Shown piece by piece: positions 31,496 to 42,952 of a stretch of DNA of 64,000 nt; position 1 is the stretch's first letter; the number at the start of each line of letters is the position of its first letter. The stretch is from Exophiala sp. HKRS030. Its lineage: Eukaryota; Ascomycota; Eurotiomycetes; Chaetothyriales; Herpotrichiellaceae. The stretch spans positions 558,001 through 622,000 of the forward strand of contig JAHWDD010000002.1 of assembly GCA_023897205.1 (NCBI GenBank). Reading direction: 5' to 3'. The notes beneath the pieces were generated by a model. That model saw only the letters and a program-made list of their open reading frames with translations, did no database searches and was not told the DNA's origin. Position numbers and translations under genes: made by a program.

Positions 31496-32792
31496 ATGGC
31501 CAGCACTAGGAGAAACCTGAGAATCGCCCCTGGTGATGCGATCGTCCTGGTGACTGGCGCCAATGGGTATATTGGCTCGACTGTGGCGGAGGTCCTCTTA
31601 GAAGAAGGCTACAATGTGCGAGGGACTGTTCGTAGCGCAAAGCCTTGGTTGGACAAGTTGTTTACAGATAAATATGGTTCTGGGAGGTTCGAGAGTGTGG
31701 TCGTGTCAGACTTGGGAAATCAGGCAGGGTTTGAAAGGGCTCTACAGGGCACTTGTGGCGTCGTCCATGTTGTAAGTTTCTCTGCAATTGAACGTTGACA
31801 ATGGTGAGCAACACGCTGGACACTGACTCACTGGATGCAAGGCATCGGACCTGACTCTGGACCCTGATCCGGAAAAGGTCATTAACGGAACTATCCAGCA
31901 TACTCTGGCAGCAGTCAGAGCGGCGACCAATGTTCCCAGCATCAAAAGCTTCGTCTTGACCTCTTCGTCCACAGCCTCGATCATGCCTATTCCCGAAAAG
32001 GAAGGTATATACATTGACGAAAGTAAGTTCTACAACCTCAACTGCGTGTACGAGGAAGACTGTCGCTTAGGCTATAGCCCTTGTTCTTTACGCCTCTTTA
32101 TCTACATTGACCAGGAGCTCACCCATCCTTCAAACGTCCAGATACATGGAACGATGCCTCTGTGGCAGCCGCATGGGACGAGAATACTTCAAAGGAAGAC
32201 TTGCCCTACAACGTCTACGCAGCCTCGAAGACTGAAGGCGAGCGCGCCTTGTGGAAATTTGTAAATGAAAACAATCCTCCTTTTGCCGTCAACACAGTCC
32301 TTCCAGCAGCAAATTATGGAACCATTCTCGCACCCGAAATCTCCGGGAGCACAATGGGCTGGGCTCGGCAGCTTTTAAGCGGCAACTCCAACGTCTTCAC
32401 CTTCACTCCTCCCCGTAAGTCTAAATGGCTCTCATTTAGATTCTCAATGGGTAATCTCTCCACCAAGGGTCAATACTAATGAAGCGTTAGAATGGTTTGT
32501 CAATGTCAAAGACTGCGCAAGGCTTCATGTGGCCGCCTTACTGGACCGCAATGTCAACCACCAACGAATCTTCGCCTTTGCCGAGCCGGTCAACTGGACC
32601 GACGTCGTGACTATTCTACGCAACGCTCGTCCTGACAACAAGCGGATCCCAGATCCTCCTGCCAACGAAGGCAGAGACCTCTCTCAGATTGGACCAAGAA
32701 ACAAGGCGGAGGATCTGCTCAAGTCGTTCTATGGCAGTGCCGGCTGGAGATCCTTGCGAGATAGTATAGTCGATGGGATATCAGATCTCTAA
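31496..32792 (+). CDS. NAD(P)-dependent aldehyde/ketone reductase (extended SDR)
   Basis: Four exons in phase: 31496..31771, 31842..32022, 32142..32414, 32491..32792, 343 residues. The N-terminal Rossmann motif is 'LVTGANGYIGS' (Thr20 to Ser28), followed by 'GVVHVASDL'. The catalytic set is Ser in 'VLTSSSTAS' (about 132) and Tyr178-x3-Lys182 in 'PYNVYAASKTEGE'. This is the extended SDR family of dihydroflavonol-4-reductase, Gre2 and fungal aldehyde reductases; the expected reaction is NADPH-linked carbonyl reduction in the cytosol. For the third exon I chose the acceptor at 32141, which gives 'IDENTWND', close to the family pattern; an upstream acceptor near 32113 would add about ten residues. 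It converges with the amine oxidase, 189 bp apart. Confidence 0.87.
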
Positions 32793-32981
32793 TTCTGGAC
32801 CAGGATACAAGAGGCGGGAGTTGTGTATCGGATTCCGGCACGAATGCGAGTAGAAAAAATAGATGCACATTTTCCTTTATCCTCAGTCTGCTTTGATCTA
32901 GTCTATAGCTCCTCAACCAACGACTACCGGCCCCCATGAGAAACCATCTCTAGTTCTGGCATTCTGGATCGCAACTACGGT

Positions 32982-34480
32982 CTATAGATTGTTGTCTTCA
33001 CCTTGTAAGTCGGACAAGACCAGGGAAGCACCTCGCTTTCCACTCCGCACTGCTCCTTCCATGTATCCTCGCCACTCGTTTGTAAATTCGGTACCGACCG
33101 CTGTGATGCCGCCAAACCGAGGGTTGCATAGACCTCCGGTACCGCCGCCGCCGATCACACCCGGTGGGGGACAAGCAAAGGGACATCCCCAACCTGCCCA
33201 CTGATCCTGGTGCCAATCCGACGTGATAGTGCCCAGGAGCTCCTCCTTGACCTTGTCGTAGCCGACGGTGAACAAGGAGCCAAGCTGCCGGAGCACGGCT
33301 TCTCTGCGGTCCCGATCACTCAGTCTCAACCAGCTCCTCGCCGGGGTCGAGGTGACGAAACAGGTCAGGGCGTAATTTCCCTGCGAGTCGACCGACGTGT
33401 CGCGGGTGTGGTTCAGCGGCCCCTTGAAACTTTGCGATAGCCCACAAAAGCCCTTTTCTCTCCAGAATGGTGTCCTGAAAAGACAGATGTATTTGACGTA
33501 GCACCCGAATCTCACCGACGCAATGTATGACTCCATCGGACCGGGAAGGGCAGGCTCGAATGTGATTGTCTTGTACGCCGGACCGGGAATGCTGATTATG
33601 ACCTTCCGCGCTTGATGTCGTCGTCCGTGGATCGTGGTGACGACGTACTCGAGGGGAGCGCGCCTCGAGATCGATCTGACGGCACTGTTCAATCGGATGG
33701 TGCCTGTCGGGAGTAGTTTTGCCATGCCGACCGGGACGGCCTGCGTACCCTCCTGGAGACGTAGGTGCTGTGGACCGTGTTTGCCGTCGTACCGCAGGTT
33801 GACTATGCCGAGTGCTCCACGCGCGATCTCGAGGAAGGCCAACGCAGAAACGTCACACGGGTCCTGACCCAGGGTGCCACGGGTCCAGACTGTCGCGGTG
33901 CGGAGGGCAACCTCTGTGGCACCGTTCCGAACGCACCATCGCTCGAATGTGATGTTGTCCAATTCTGTCCGTCTGGGTTCTTTGAAACTTTCCGGGTCGA
34001 AAGATGCGGCTTCAAACTTGTCTCGGATTGATTTTATGCTGTCGTTGTCCACTTGAGAGAACTTTGAGATCGCCAAATCAGTGGGCCTGGCTGGCTATAG
34101 GCTTCCCAAGGAACCTTTGGGCAAACTGGGAGGAGGGACAGTGGCAGACTTACTTCTGGGAGGGTATTGAAGGGGACCGACTGGACTTTCCCTTGCGCAT
34201 CTTCGCATGCCACCGCACCGATGATATTCTGAACCACCGGAGTCAAACCGAACTGCCTGCAATAGTTCCACATGTGCTGTTGGTTGGTGTCGTTGAGCCA
34301 TGCAGCGCCGAACTCTTGGAACCCCTTGCCGTCCGGACGTTGAACGGTTCTGAGCTTGCCGCCGACACGATCTCGAGCTTCCAGAACGACAACGGACCGA
34401 CAGGAGCAGTGCAGATCGAGGGCGGCTTGGAGGCCACTTAGCCCAGCGCCTACGACGATCACGTCGGAAGTCGACTCCAT
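32982..34480 (-). CDS. flavin monoamine oxidase
   Basis: Two exons, complement(32982..34094, 34154..34480), 479 residues; the 59-bp intron has GTAAGT and CTATAG. It starts with the FAD-binding 'DVIVVGAGLSGLQAALDL' (Gly11 to Gly16), then 'VLEARDRVGGKLRT' and 'EFGAAWLNDTNQ', as in monoamine oxidases. Near the C-terminus 'GWGCPFACPPPGV' lines up with the MAO segment whose Cys is covalently bonded to FAD; here this is Cys413. 'GTEFTNEWRGYMEGAVRSG' then matches the MAO 'GTE...W.GYMEGAV.AG' signature. It should oxidise a primary or secondary amine to an imine with release of hydrogen peroxide. There is no clear C-terminal membrane anchor or peroxisomal SKL. Fungal MAO-N enzymes lack the covalent Cys, so this one is closer to animal MAO in that respect. 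Confidence 0.88.
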
Positions 34481-35022
34481 AGCAAGTCCGTAGAAAGTGA
34501 CAGAGGGCAGACAAATTGCGATATACACTTGAAAACGCCAGACTCTCAGACGCAGGCGCAACAGACGCACACAGGCAAGATGCGGTAGTAAGCTTTAATT
34601 GAACAAAATACACCTGGCAGCCAGCTACCATTCGCCGTGGGTACAATGCTACATACTACCCCAGTCACAGGTGCTCCGAGGTTTCGCGTCCGAAAGGGCG
34701 TGTGAGGCTTTGTGATTCGGGGTCCCACCCGGAGCTTCTCTATTGTCCTGCATCCTCGTTGGCTGTTCTCTCCGACCAGCCATCAGCTGGTCTAGCCTTC
34801 CTGAGAAAAAGCAACTTTGGAAAGTTCTACTGGTCTGAAAGATCTTTCATCTCGCAGACGGTATTTGAGACTCTTAGGAACCGTTTTGTGAAGGATCATT
34901 TGTCCAATATCACGACGTTGGAATGGGTTTGGAAGGTAAAACACCGTCCAGCAGGTGCCGACCTTTAGTCTATAAAATTTGTATTTAATACTAATGTGTG
35001 TGTGTTGTGGACGACTTGCCTT
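34481..35022. other. intergenic, 542 bp
   Basis: Promoter side of the amine oxidase; the regulator gene ends at 35023. No gene or repeat recognised. Confidence 0.5.
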
Positions 35023-37213
35023 TTACTGACTTGGTGCTCTATCCTCTAATGTCCATTCCAACCAGTCTTCAGACGTTGGGATGTGGTCTGCTGCCGCGAA
35101 CAGACTTGCCCAGTCGGGCTCGTCGTATGGAACAGAAGTGCCATGTGTGGGATCGAGGGACTTGGCCACTTGGTCTTCGTATTCTCTGCGAAGTCCCTCA
35201 AAGACATTGTGTACCGCTTCCGCCGTTGGCCACAGTGGCGCAAGGCATTTCGCGAACTTTGTGGCACGTTGCAACAGTCCGAGCCGGTTTAGGCCGACCA
35301 CATACGCCCCCGTAGCGATCGCCGATCGAATCTCGTGGACAAGTTGGATGGCGGCCGCCGTGATGGCACTGACGACGGGGAAGTGGCATCGACCAAGCGA
35401 GTCCAGGTCGATGATGCGATCCATCGCGGTGATGATGCTCTCTGCCGCTGCACTGCACGTCGATTGACTGTCACTCGATTCTCGTCGATAATTTCGATGA
35501 AGATTCAAAACGACCATGTGGAAGTACAGTCGTAACGAGATGCTGAAGAAGTCTCCCCCCGAAGTGGCACCTAGTGACCACTTTGCCAACCGAGCGTCGA
35601 GACTCGCCATGGTTATGGATGTGCTCTCGGCCGGAGCGTTCAAGGCTGAGATGTCCATGGCTATCTTCGCAAGACTTATCAAGTGCTTGTGGTACAGGTA
35701 GGGTACTTGGGAGCAGACGGTCCTCGGGCCCAGACCTAGGCTCTGTTCCTCGGCCGTGGCTGACTCCTGCCCTCCGGCAGTCGTGACAGAAGTCTGCTTG
35801 CCGTCCCAGTTGAGTTCTTCCTCGGTTGGGACTGACTGATCGGTGTCTGGTGGCCGAACCGCACACGGCCGACCGGTTTCCAGGGCACTGAATGCTTCCG
35901 ACACGAAGGCACACCACCAGCTTCGTTTGTACATGATACGTTCAAAGTCGGGGAGAAGTGGATTAAGACGATGCGCTCCTTGACCGCAGCTGATGCGCAA
36001 AGCCACCCCAATCCAGTACCAAGGGCCTCCAGCAACGGTGTCTCCGTCGTTGATGTGCCATGTGAACAACAGTGCCGCTTGTGTCAGATGCAAGCGATCC
36101 TTTTCGCTACGTCGGTGGAAAAGCATCCCTGCCGTGCGAAACAAGGCAGCCTTGATCGATGGACGAGCGCGCACCACTTGTGGATGCGAACAGACGTTGG
36201 CTCCCGCAAGGAGAACAGCATGAACCAGTAGTGGCGGTGCCGTGCTCGATAACTTGCCATCGTTCTGCAGTATCATAGATGGCGCGATGGCGGGAAATGA
36301 TGGATGGATGCTATCGAAGTACGCCTTGACCAGGCTCTCCCGTACCTCTTCTCCAAGAAATGTCAACGCATCTGTGGATAGGTCTCGGGGAATTCCGGGG
36401 TGGGCTTGGTCGCCCGTATGACGGGCCTCCAACGGTCGAATTTGTGGATAAGGGAAATGTAGAGGTAGAGGGGAGTCGATATTCTGACCCTGAGAGTCAG
36501 TCGGCGATGCTGCAAATTGATACAAGTCCTTAAAACTAAAGGCCACGTATGGAGCTCTTCCAAGCGCTTCTTGGACCAGTGTGTGCTGCGTGGGACGACT
36601 GGCCTGGCGTAATCTCAAGTGAGAGCAGCGTAGTTGCACCAGGTGTGATAGATTAGAGACTGGGGCGCCAATGTAAGCGAGCCTGAAGTCATCTGCAACC
36701 TGGAATATGTGCCAGTCCGAGGACTCAATGCCATTGTGATAGAACTGTGAGAGGGCCGTTCGAGCGAGAAAATTGGAATCGTCCGCCTGCAAACCCGGTG
36801 TGCTCGGCGTGTCTTCAACTTGGTCCTGTTCCTGTTCGACCGAGGGGTTTGGTGGTTCGAAATACAGCATGTCGTCAGCTTGGCGCGGGAATGAACGTCG
36901 GGGTTCGAGAGGCGGCCTAGGTCTCGCTACCTCTGGCCTCGGTGCCAATTTTTCTCGGTGCCTCGCCGGAGCCGGCCAGTCTGTCTGTACGCTACATCGC
37001 GGACAGGGAGCAACGTTAGTGGTCGGCCACAGAAGCACAGTTGGATATACTGTAAATGTCTCGAAGCTCACCACATGGCACTCACTGGCAGTCATAACCT
37101 CCCTTGCGACAGACTGAACATGTATCACCCACGGCAGAGCCGACGTCGCATCGTACTTTTCGTCGTCGACACACGTCGCAAGCTCTCCGCTGCTGTCTTC
37201 TGCGAGGCTCCAT
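35023..37213 (-). CDS. Zn2Cys6 transcription factor of the accessory block
   Basis: Two exons, complement(35023..36991, 37086..37213), 698 residues. The first exon is almost exactly the DNA-binding domain: 'RRACDVCRRRKVRCD' then 'CSVCRKGGYDC', with ligands Cys 12, 15, 22, 32, 35, 42. The 94-bp intron (GTGAGT, CTAAC branch, TGTAG) follows directly after the last ligand. The middle-homology region occupies about 250-450, with 'VKAYFDSIHPSFPAIAPSM', 'AGMLFHRRSEKDRLHLTQAAL' and 'RSWWCAFVSEAFSALETGRP'. No acidic repeat tail is seen. Regulators of this build often control the neighbouring catabolic or metabolite genes; that is the simplest reading of its position between the amine oxidase and the permease, but it is inference. 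Confidence 0.88.
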
Positions 37214-37410
37214 GGAGAACCCTAGCTGTTGAGTTGAGAAACAACAGAGTAATAGACCGAGCGACCAACTTCAAGGCGAAGAGAAGAGAAGGATGAGGTC
37301 GATGAAGTGGAGTGGGTGACCAAGAGATGGAACTCCGAATGAACAGGCCAATCAGGAATGAGATTGCCCCATCTTCGTACAATGGGAGGCTATTCCCGAA
37401 CAAGCCTCTC

Positions 37411-37833
37411 TATACAATGCACCATGAGGTTTGACGTGACTGAGCTCGAGACCTTCACGGACAACAAAGTCTTAGAGTGCTCCTACCTGATAGACCACGT
37501 TTGCGATATGCTCTTCTTGCCATAGATTCGTCTCCCGACGTCCCAAATCCCTGCACATCTACTAGGAGGGGATGAGCGTCAACGGGTAGCTTGTGAGCTT
37601 CGCATGAAGCCAGAGTCTTCGTCATCACTAGAGGATCTCCTCCACTGCATCAGCTATGGACTGATGCTGTTCTCGTCATGGCAGATCCGAGGTGATGACT
37701 CTTGCTGAAACCCGCAAGCAGCATTCGCATGATCGATGGGAGGGATGATATCTTCATCGGGCCCGCATACATGATTGACCCATGCTTTCCCCATATCAAC
37801 GTTGGCGGAGATCTTCCGACGTGAAGAAGCCAT
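37411..37833 (-). pseudogene. LamB/YcsF (5-oxoprolinase subunit A-type) gene remnant
   Basis: Read on the minus strand from an ATG at 37833: 'KISANVDMGKAWVNHVCGPD' and 'IDHANAACGFH' are the family N-terminus. A 61-bp GC-AG intron (37645-37705) then joins precisely to 'GGDPLVMTKTLASCEAHKLP' and 'DVQGFG'. At about 37541 one extra base shifts the frame; in the new frame 'RRETNLWQEE' and 'YQVGAL' follow. A TAA interrupts at 37472-37474, and beyond it 'LSHVKPHGALY' is still readable to 37411. After that the similarity ends, so about half of the normal 250 residues is lost. The intact family acts in cleaving 5-oxoproline or related cyclic amides. It lies in the space between the regulator and the permease. 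Confidence 0.8.
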
Positions 37834-38594
37834 AGCGAGATCAAACCTGCAAGGCGAGCTAGCGAGTACTGTGTTTAACCGCGGGTTTACTCTCGCCCGA
37901 GTTTTCTTTTTCAAAAGTTTTTGGGTAAGTGATATGTATACGCTGGTTGGTTGAAGCCTAGTCAGACTACCTGGTGTTGGAACATAATGATGGAGATGTA
38001 CTGCAATGTGAAGAACTCTGACGTCGGACTCGGACGTCGAAGAACAGCACACCCTCCGATGAGGAAATGCGTCCTCTCGCAATTGACGGATTCAAAAGTC
38101 GTTAGCCGGCGTTTCTCATCTCATCGAAAAGTCGACAAGCGAGCTATCGTCGATATACTCTACTGCGATCGCAGCAGAACTGATCCAAGGTCTCGGCCGG
38201 AGATGTAGACAGGCCGTTTGGCGGCGCCACTGTGCCCAGAAACTGAAGTACATAGTAGTATGTACAAATGCCAAGGGTCTGTTGATTGTTGGTCCCGGAG
38301 GATCGAGAGACTTCATTGGCCATCTCGGAGCCGACAACGATGCTCATTCCACTTTCCGGGATTGCCAAGCGAAGCCATGGGGACCAATAGGTCTGTGGAT
38401 GAATGCTTGAATGGTCTCCGAATGGAGAATTCCAGGCTGCGCCGGACTTCAGACCTACTTGGTCTGAAGTAGTCTCCCAAGAGAAGCGGGCCAGCCGACA
38501 GATTCATAAGAGCTCGACCGAACCCGTCGTTGTTCGTGATCTTGTGATTCCAATTTCACCATCCCACCAGGTAGCATAGTTTCATCCAAGAACA
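37834..38594. other. permease promoter region
   Basis: 761 bp between the LamB/YcsF remnant and the permease start. Small frames on both strands show no protein character. Confidence 0.45.
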
Positions 38595-40321
38595 ATGGGA
38601 TCAGTTCGCCATTCACTTGAGAAGGAGGCCGCTCCAAGCGTAGGGAGTGTTCAGAATGCAGAGTCAGCCGCCCTCATGAGTGAACATGAGAAGCGAGCGC
38701 TTCGCAAGTTTGACATCTTCCTGTTGCCCGCCATCCTGCTCCTGATTCTGCTGGCATGGCTCGACCGGACCAACATTGGCAACGCCAAAATTTTTGGACT
38801 CGAGAGTGAGCTATTGACAATTCAAACCCCTTGAGCCGTCGAGACGTCGTGCTGATATCATCTCCCGGTCATAGAAAGCCTCGGACTCAAAGGCAACCAA
38901 TTCAACAATATCTCAACTTTGTTTTTCCCCTTCTACATTCTCCTCGACGTGCCGTGGGTCGTTGCCGTCAAACGTTTCGGCGCCAGCCGCGTCCTTTGCA
39001 TTTCCATGATCGGATTCACCGCGGCCACCCTCGGCATGGGTTTCTGTCATACTTACGCGCAGGCCATCGGATGCAGATTGGTCCTTGGAGCCTTTGAGGC
39101 CGGCCTGCTACCTGCGACCATCTTTATAATTTCCACCATTGTAAGTCAATGGCGCGCTTTCCATGGCTTTCCCCTGTTGACCGTTTGTACTTTGACCGCT
39201 GACGACACCGCCTGCTCCAGTGGGACCAAAATTCTCAGGGCAAGCGGATCGCCGTTGTGTACATTGCCACTGCCATCTCCGGCGCCTTTGGTGGTCTGAT
39301 TGCGTACGGTACTCAAGTCGGTGGCGACCGAAATGGACTGGAAGCGTGGAGATGGCTCTTCATCATCGAAGGCACCCTCAGCGGCGGAGTTGGTCTGCTG
39401 ATGCTGCTATTTCTTCCCACCAGCGCTGAAAAAGCATGGTTCCTCAACGCAAGTGAGCAGGAAGCGATGAGACTCCGTGCGGAGAGAACGGCAATCTACA
39501 AAGGAGAAGATCAGACTTTCCGGTGGTCCTATTTTGCCATGGCAGTTTTTGACCCGTTCGTGGTCATTGCCGCAATCACCCTGTTCACCCACTCGATTGC
39601 GGTGCTCGGATACAGCATCTTCTTACCCACAATTATACGGGGATTTGGGTGGGCCTCCTTTGCTGGCATCTCTTCCCAGTGTCCATCGTGAAGCTGACGT
39701 TTCTTTGCCCAGATACACCGCACTCCAAGCCAATTATCTCACCATCCCCGTCTACATCTTTGGGGCCGTCGTTATTGGAACAGTCGCCTTCCTTTCGGAT
39801 CGTTTCAAGAAGAGGGCACTGTTTCTCTGTATGCTCGTGGTTCCTGGTATTCTAGGCTACGCGATCGTCGTGGGCACCGCTAACAAAGTGGCTGGATATA
39901 TTGCAATGTTTCTGTGTGCTGGAGGTATGTCTTTCATTGGAGATCCATCTGCATCACGATGCTAACCAGACCTCCTGCAAATTGGTCAGGCATGGCAACC
40001 TTCAGCGTCATCTTCCTCGCATGGGTTTCCAACAACGTGTCGCCCGAATACAAGCGATCTGTGGCTCTGCCTTTCGTTCTGACAATCACTAACTGCTCTG
40101 GGCTTATTGGCTCTCAGCTGTACATTGCCCGAGATGCCCCAAGATACGTAATGGGCAACGCGGTGAGCATGGGTTGCGAAATCGTTGCTGTCTTTGGTGT
40201 GGCCGTCATCTTCTGGTTGCTGCGACGAAGGAACGCTCAGAAGGAGAAGTTGAGGGCCGAAGGTGCCACCACAAATGGACTGGAAGGAGACAAAGCCCTC
40301 GGGTTTACTTATCTCTTGTAA
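38595..40321 (+). CDS. MFS permease, Dal5 (anion:cation symporter) family
   Basis: Five exons in phase: 38595..38805, 38875..39140, 39221..39648, 39713..39924, 39990..40321; 482 residues and about twelve membrane helices. Family marks are the first helix with 'LRKFDIFLLPAILLLILLAW' and 'LDRTNIGNAKIFGLE', then 'NISTLFFPFYILLDVPWVV'. 'RLVLGAFEAGLLPATIFIIS' and 'WRWLFIIEGTLSGGVGLLM' follow. These are typical of the allantoate/nicotinate/vitamin permeases (Dal5, Tna1). It should carry an organic anion or small N-containing metabolite across the plasma membrane with protons. The substrate is not readable from sequence. It is transcribed away from the regulator, with the LamB/YcsF remnant between them. 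Confidence 0.9.
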
Positions 40322-41383
40322 AGATTGAATAGCCCTGATATGTTGTAGTGGACGACGTGGACTTTGGGAGGCCTAAAACTAAGATCGCGAAATCCATATT
40401 GACCTAAATCCAAGGCATTTGACCGTGCGACGAGGTCAAACTAATATATCAGGGTCAGGAATATCATGTACTATAGCAGACCTTGAAGTTGTTATGATTA
40501 TTCCCGCATAAAACACATTACCTGGGTGCCGAGGCTTCATTGAGTTCCAGTGCAGATTTGGTATTGTGAGTCTGATGAATCCAATCTACTCTAAACAAAA
40601 TACTCACGAGGAAGTCTTTTCAGCCTGGAGTATTCATGCAGGTTAACACTGGGCTTGATCCTTTTAGCACAAGCAATGCCTTCAAGACTCCTCATGAGGC
40701 AGATTCATGAGCGCGAGGCGGAGCAACGCCTCCGCCTCGCTCTTTGCCTCGCTCCTAATCGTTGCAACAAGCATGGTGATTCTACACAACTCAAGAGTGC
40801 GATTAGGGTTCAGTTGGGCCACATGCTCGCTTAACCCCAGTGCTGTATTGTATGCATGAGAGCCAATAATTATCACCAAAGTCATAATCTGTCATGTGTT
40901 TACGAAAAGGTAAATAGATTTTGAGAAGATTTGTGTATAAGAATAGATAGTTAGTTGAATCAATAAAATATGTGGCGATACTGTGCTCCGGAGAAATGTC
41001 CGGATTTCTCGCTTCTCGGTTGATCCCGACCGATATAGGAAGCCAAAAACCTTGTCCGTCACCTTATCATGCCATCGGATAAGAAATTCTGTGATCTTGG
41101 AATGTCGTGATTCACGTCATGCACAAGACATTTTCACTCTTTGTATCGTATAAGGTGAACAAGGGACTCGTGTGTTTCGCCGTGGCACTGAAAGGATACC
41201 CAGGTTGTCATCATTCTGACAGGAAAAATCCTTTCTTGGAGTTTCACTTGTGAGCATTTCAACTGCGTCGCCCGACCATAATAAACCCGCTCTAAGACGA
41301 AGAAGAATCGTCTGGAGGCTAAGTGGGCATTTGTCTTGGTATTCATAATACCAACCCGACCCTAGCAACTTCAGTTGTGCCCG
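40322..41383. other. intergenic, 1.06 kb, with a GC-rich hairpin
   Basis: Between the permease and the flavin monooxygenase, both plus-strand. Includes the inverted repeat at 40713-40740, described separately. No gene is supported. Confidence 0.5.
40713..40740. repeat. perfect 11-bp inverted repeat (hairpin)
   Basis: GCGAGGCGGAG and its exact complement are separated by six bases (CAACGC). It lies in otherwise ordinary intergenic DNA about 390 bp after the permease stop. Confidence 0.6.
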
Positions 41384-42952
41384 ATGGGAGACGCGGGCCT
41401 TGTACCCTCGATATCGAGGATCGCGGTGATTGGGGCTGGTCCGGTGGGAGTGTCGTGTGCAAAGTAAGCGTCGTCAATCTTCCAAATGCTTTCAAGAATT
41501 TTTTCTTTGGTGGACCTTCATTGTAGCTGACTGTTGACTGTTAGATACCTCCTTGCCGAAAAGGCTTTTGATACGATAGACATTTACGAACAACGTGACG
41601 GTGTGGGTGGAATATGGAATCTTTGCGAACCGGTGCGATCCAGACGCATTCCTGTGCCCCAGATCAACCCACGATATGGCCACCACGACTCAGGCACCGA
41701 GTCACTGGAGTTTGAATCGCCCCTGTATGACTATCTGGAGACCAACATCCCGAAGCAACTCATGGCCTTCTCAGACAAACCGTTCTCGATTGCCGACCCA
41801 TTATTTCCGAGCCACCAGGCGGTTCTACGATATCTGGAAGATTACGCCGCTGATGTGCGCCATCTCATCAAGTTCCATACCGCCGTCAAGGACTTGACGC
41901 CCATCGCCCCTCGGACCACGGCAGCACACGAACAATGGAACCTCGTTGCCGAAGACGTGCGTACGAAAGAGACGACGCACCATGTCTACGACGCAGTGGT
42001 GGTCGCGAATGGTCACTATACTATCCCTTACGTTCCTGATATCAAAGGCATCGCTGAATGGAACGCCACCTACCCGGAGACAATCATTCATTCCAAGGCA
42101 TATCGCAGACCAGAGGACTTTCGGGGCAAGAAGGTCCTCGTGGTGGGGAACTCTGCCAGTGGTCTCGACATTGCGACCCAGATTGGCCTACACTGTAAAC
42201 ATCCCATTTTTCTATCTGCCCGTTCAGTATCAGCATTCGGAACCTTACCACCGGCCCAGTGGCGAGAGGATATCGACGAGCTTGTAGAGTGCCTCCCTGC
42301 CAGCGAAGGTAACCGGGCGTTGAGATTCAAAAGTGGCAAAATTGAAAAGGACATTGACGCGATCGTCTTTGCGACCGGATATTTTTATTCGTTTCCTTTT
42401 CTGTCAAAGTTGTCGCCGCCACTGGTCACTGACGGTTTCCGCACAAGAGGATTGTATCAGCACTTGTTTCATATCAATCATCCCACACTTGCGTTCCCAG
42501 TTATCAATCTCAAAGTCATCCCCTTTCCGTTGTCTCAAAACCAGGCGGCTGTTGTTGCCCGTGTCTGGAGTGGTCGACTCAGCTTACCGGCGACGAACGA
42601 GATGCAAAAGTGGGAGCTGAACAATATCGCAATGAACGGAGATGGCAAGTATTTTCATCTCAAAAAGTTCCCACAGGACGCCGCACAGATTAATGAGCTC
42701 TATGCCTGGGCTCAAGAGGCGAGCAAGAGAGATGGTCTCGAGAATGAGGGTGTCGGCCGACTTGGGACCAGATGGGACGAGAGACAAGTGTGGATGAGAT
42801 CGAAGTTTCCCGACATCAAGGCCGCTTATCTGAAGAGAGGAGAGGCCAAAGTCAAGGTCAGAACGATGGAAGAGCTTGGATTCGATTTCGAAGAGTGGCG
42901 AAAGAACGCAGAGGAGAAGGATCTGGCGATGTTTCAAGAGGCCAAATGTTAG
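41384..42952 (+). CDS. flavin-containing monooxygenase
   Basis: Two exons, 41384..41463 and 41545..42952, 495 residues. The first exon ends just past the FAD motif 'IAVIGAGPVGVSCAK' (Gly17 to Gly22), and the second continues with 'YEQRDGVGGIWN'. The segment 'YPETIIHSKAYR' (about 203-214) is the FMO-type signature region, followed by the NADPH motif 'VLVVGNSASGLDIA' (228-233) and 'AIVFATGYFYSFPFL'. These are the class B flavin monooxygenase marks. N- or S-oxygenation is expected; Baeyer-Villiger activity is less likely because the FxGxxxHxxxW form is absent. Intron 41464-41544 is 81 bp with TTAG. It closes the accessory block; an amine oxidised here could equally be a substrate of the amine oxidase nearby. 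Confidence 0.9.

Noticed and set aside
37411..37833. LamB/YcsF remnant as a functional two-intron gene
   Set aside because: The shift at 37541 and the TAA at 37472 have no splice sites that would remove both while keeping the conserved blocks.
29557..42952. Biosynthetic secondary-metabolite cluster
   Set aside because: No PKS, NRPS, terpene cyclase or prenyltransferase in the window; the enzyme set suits breakdown or tailoring, although a core gene outside the window cannot be excluded.
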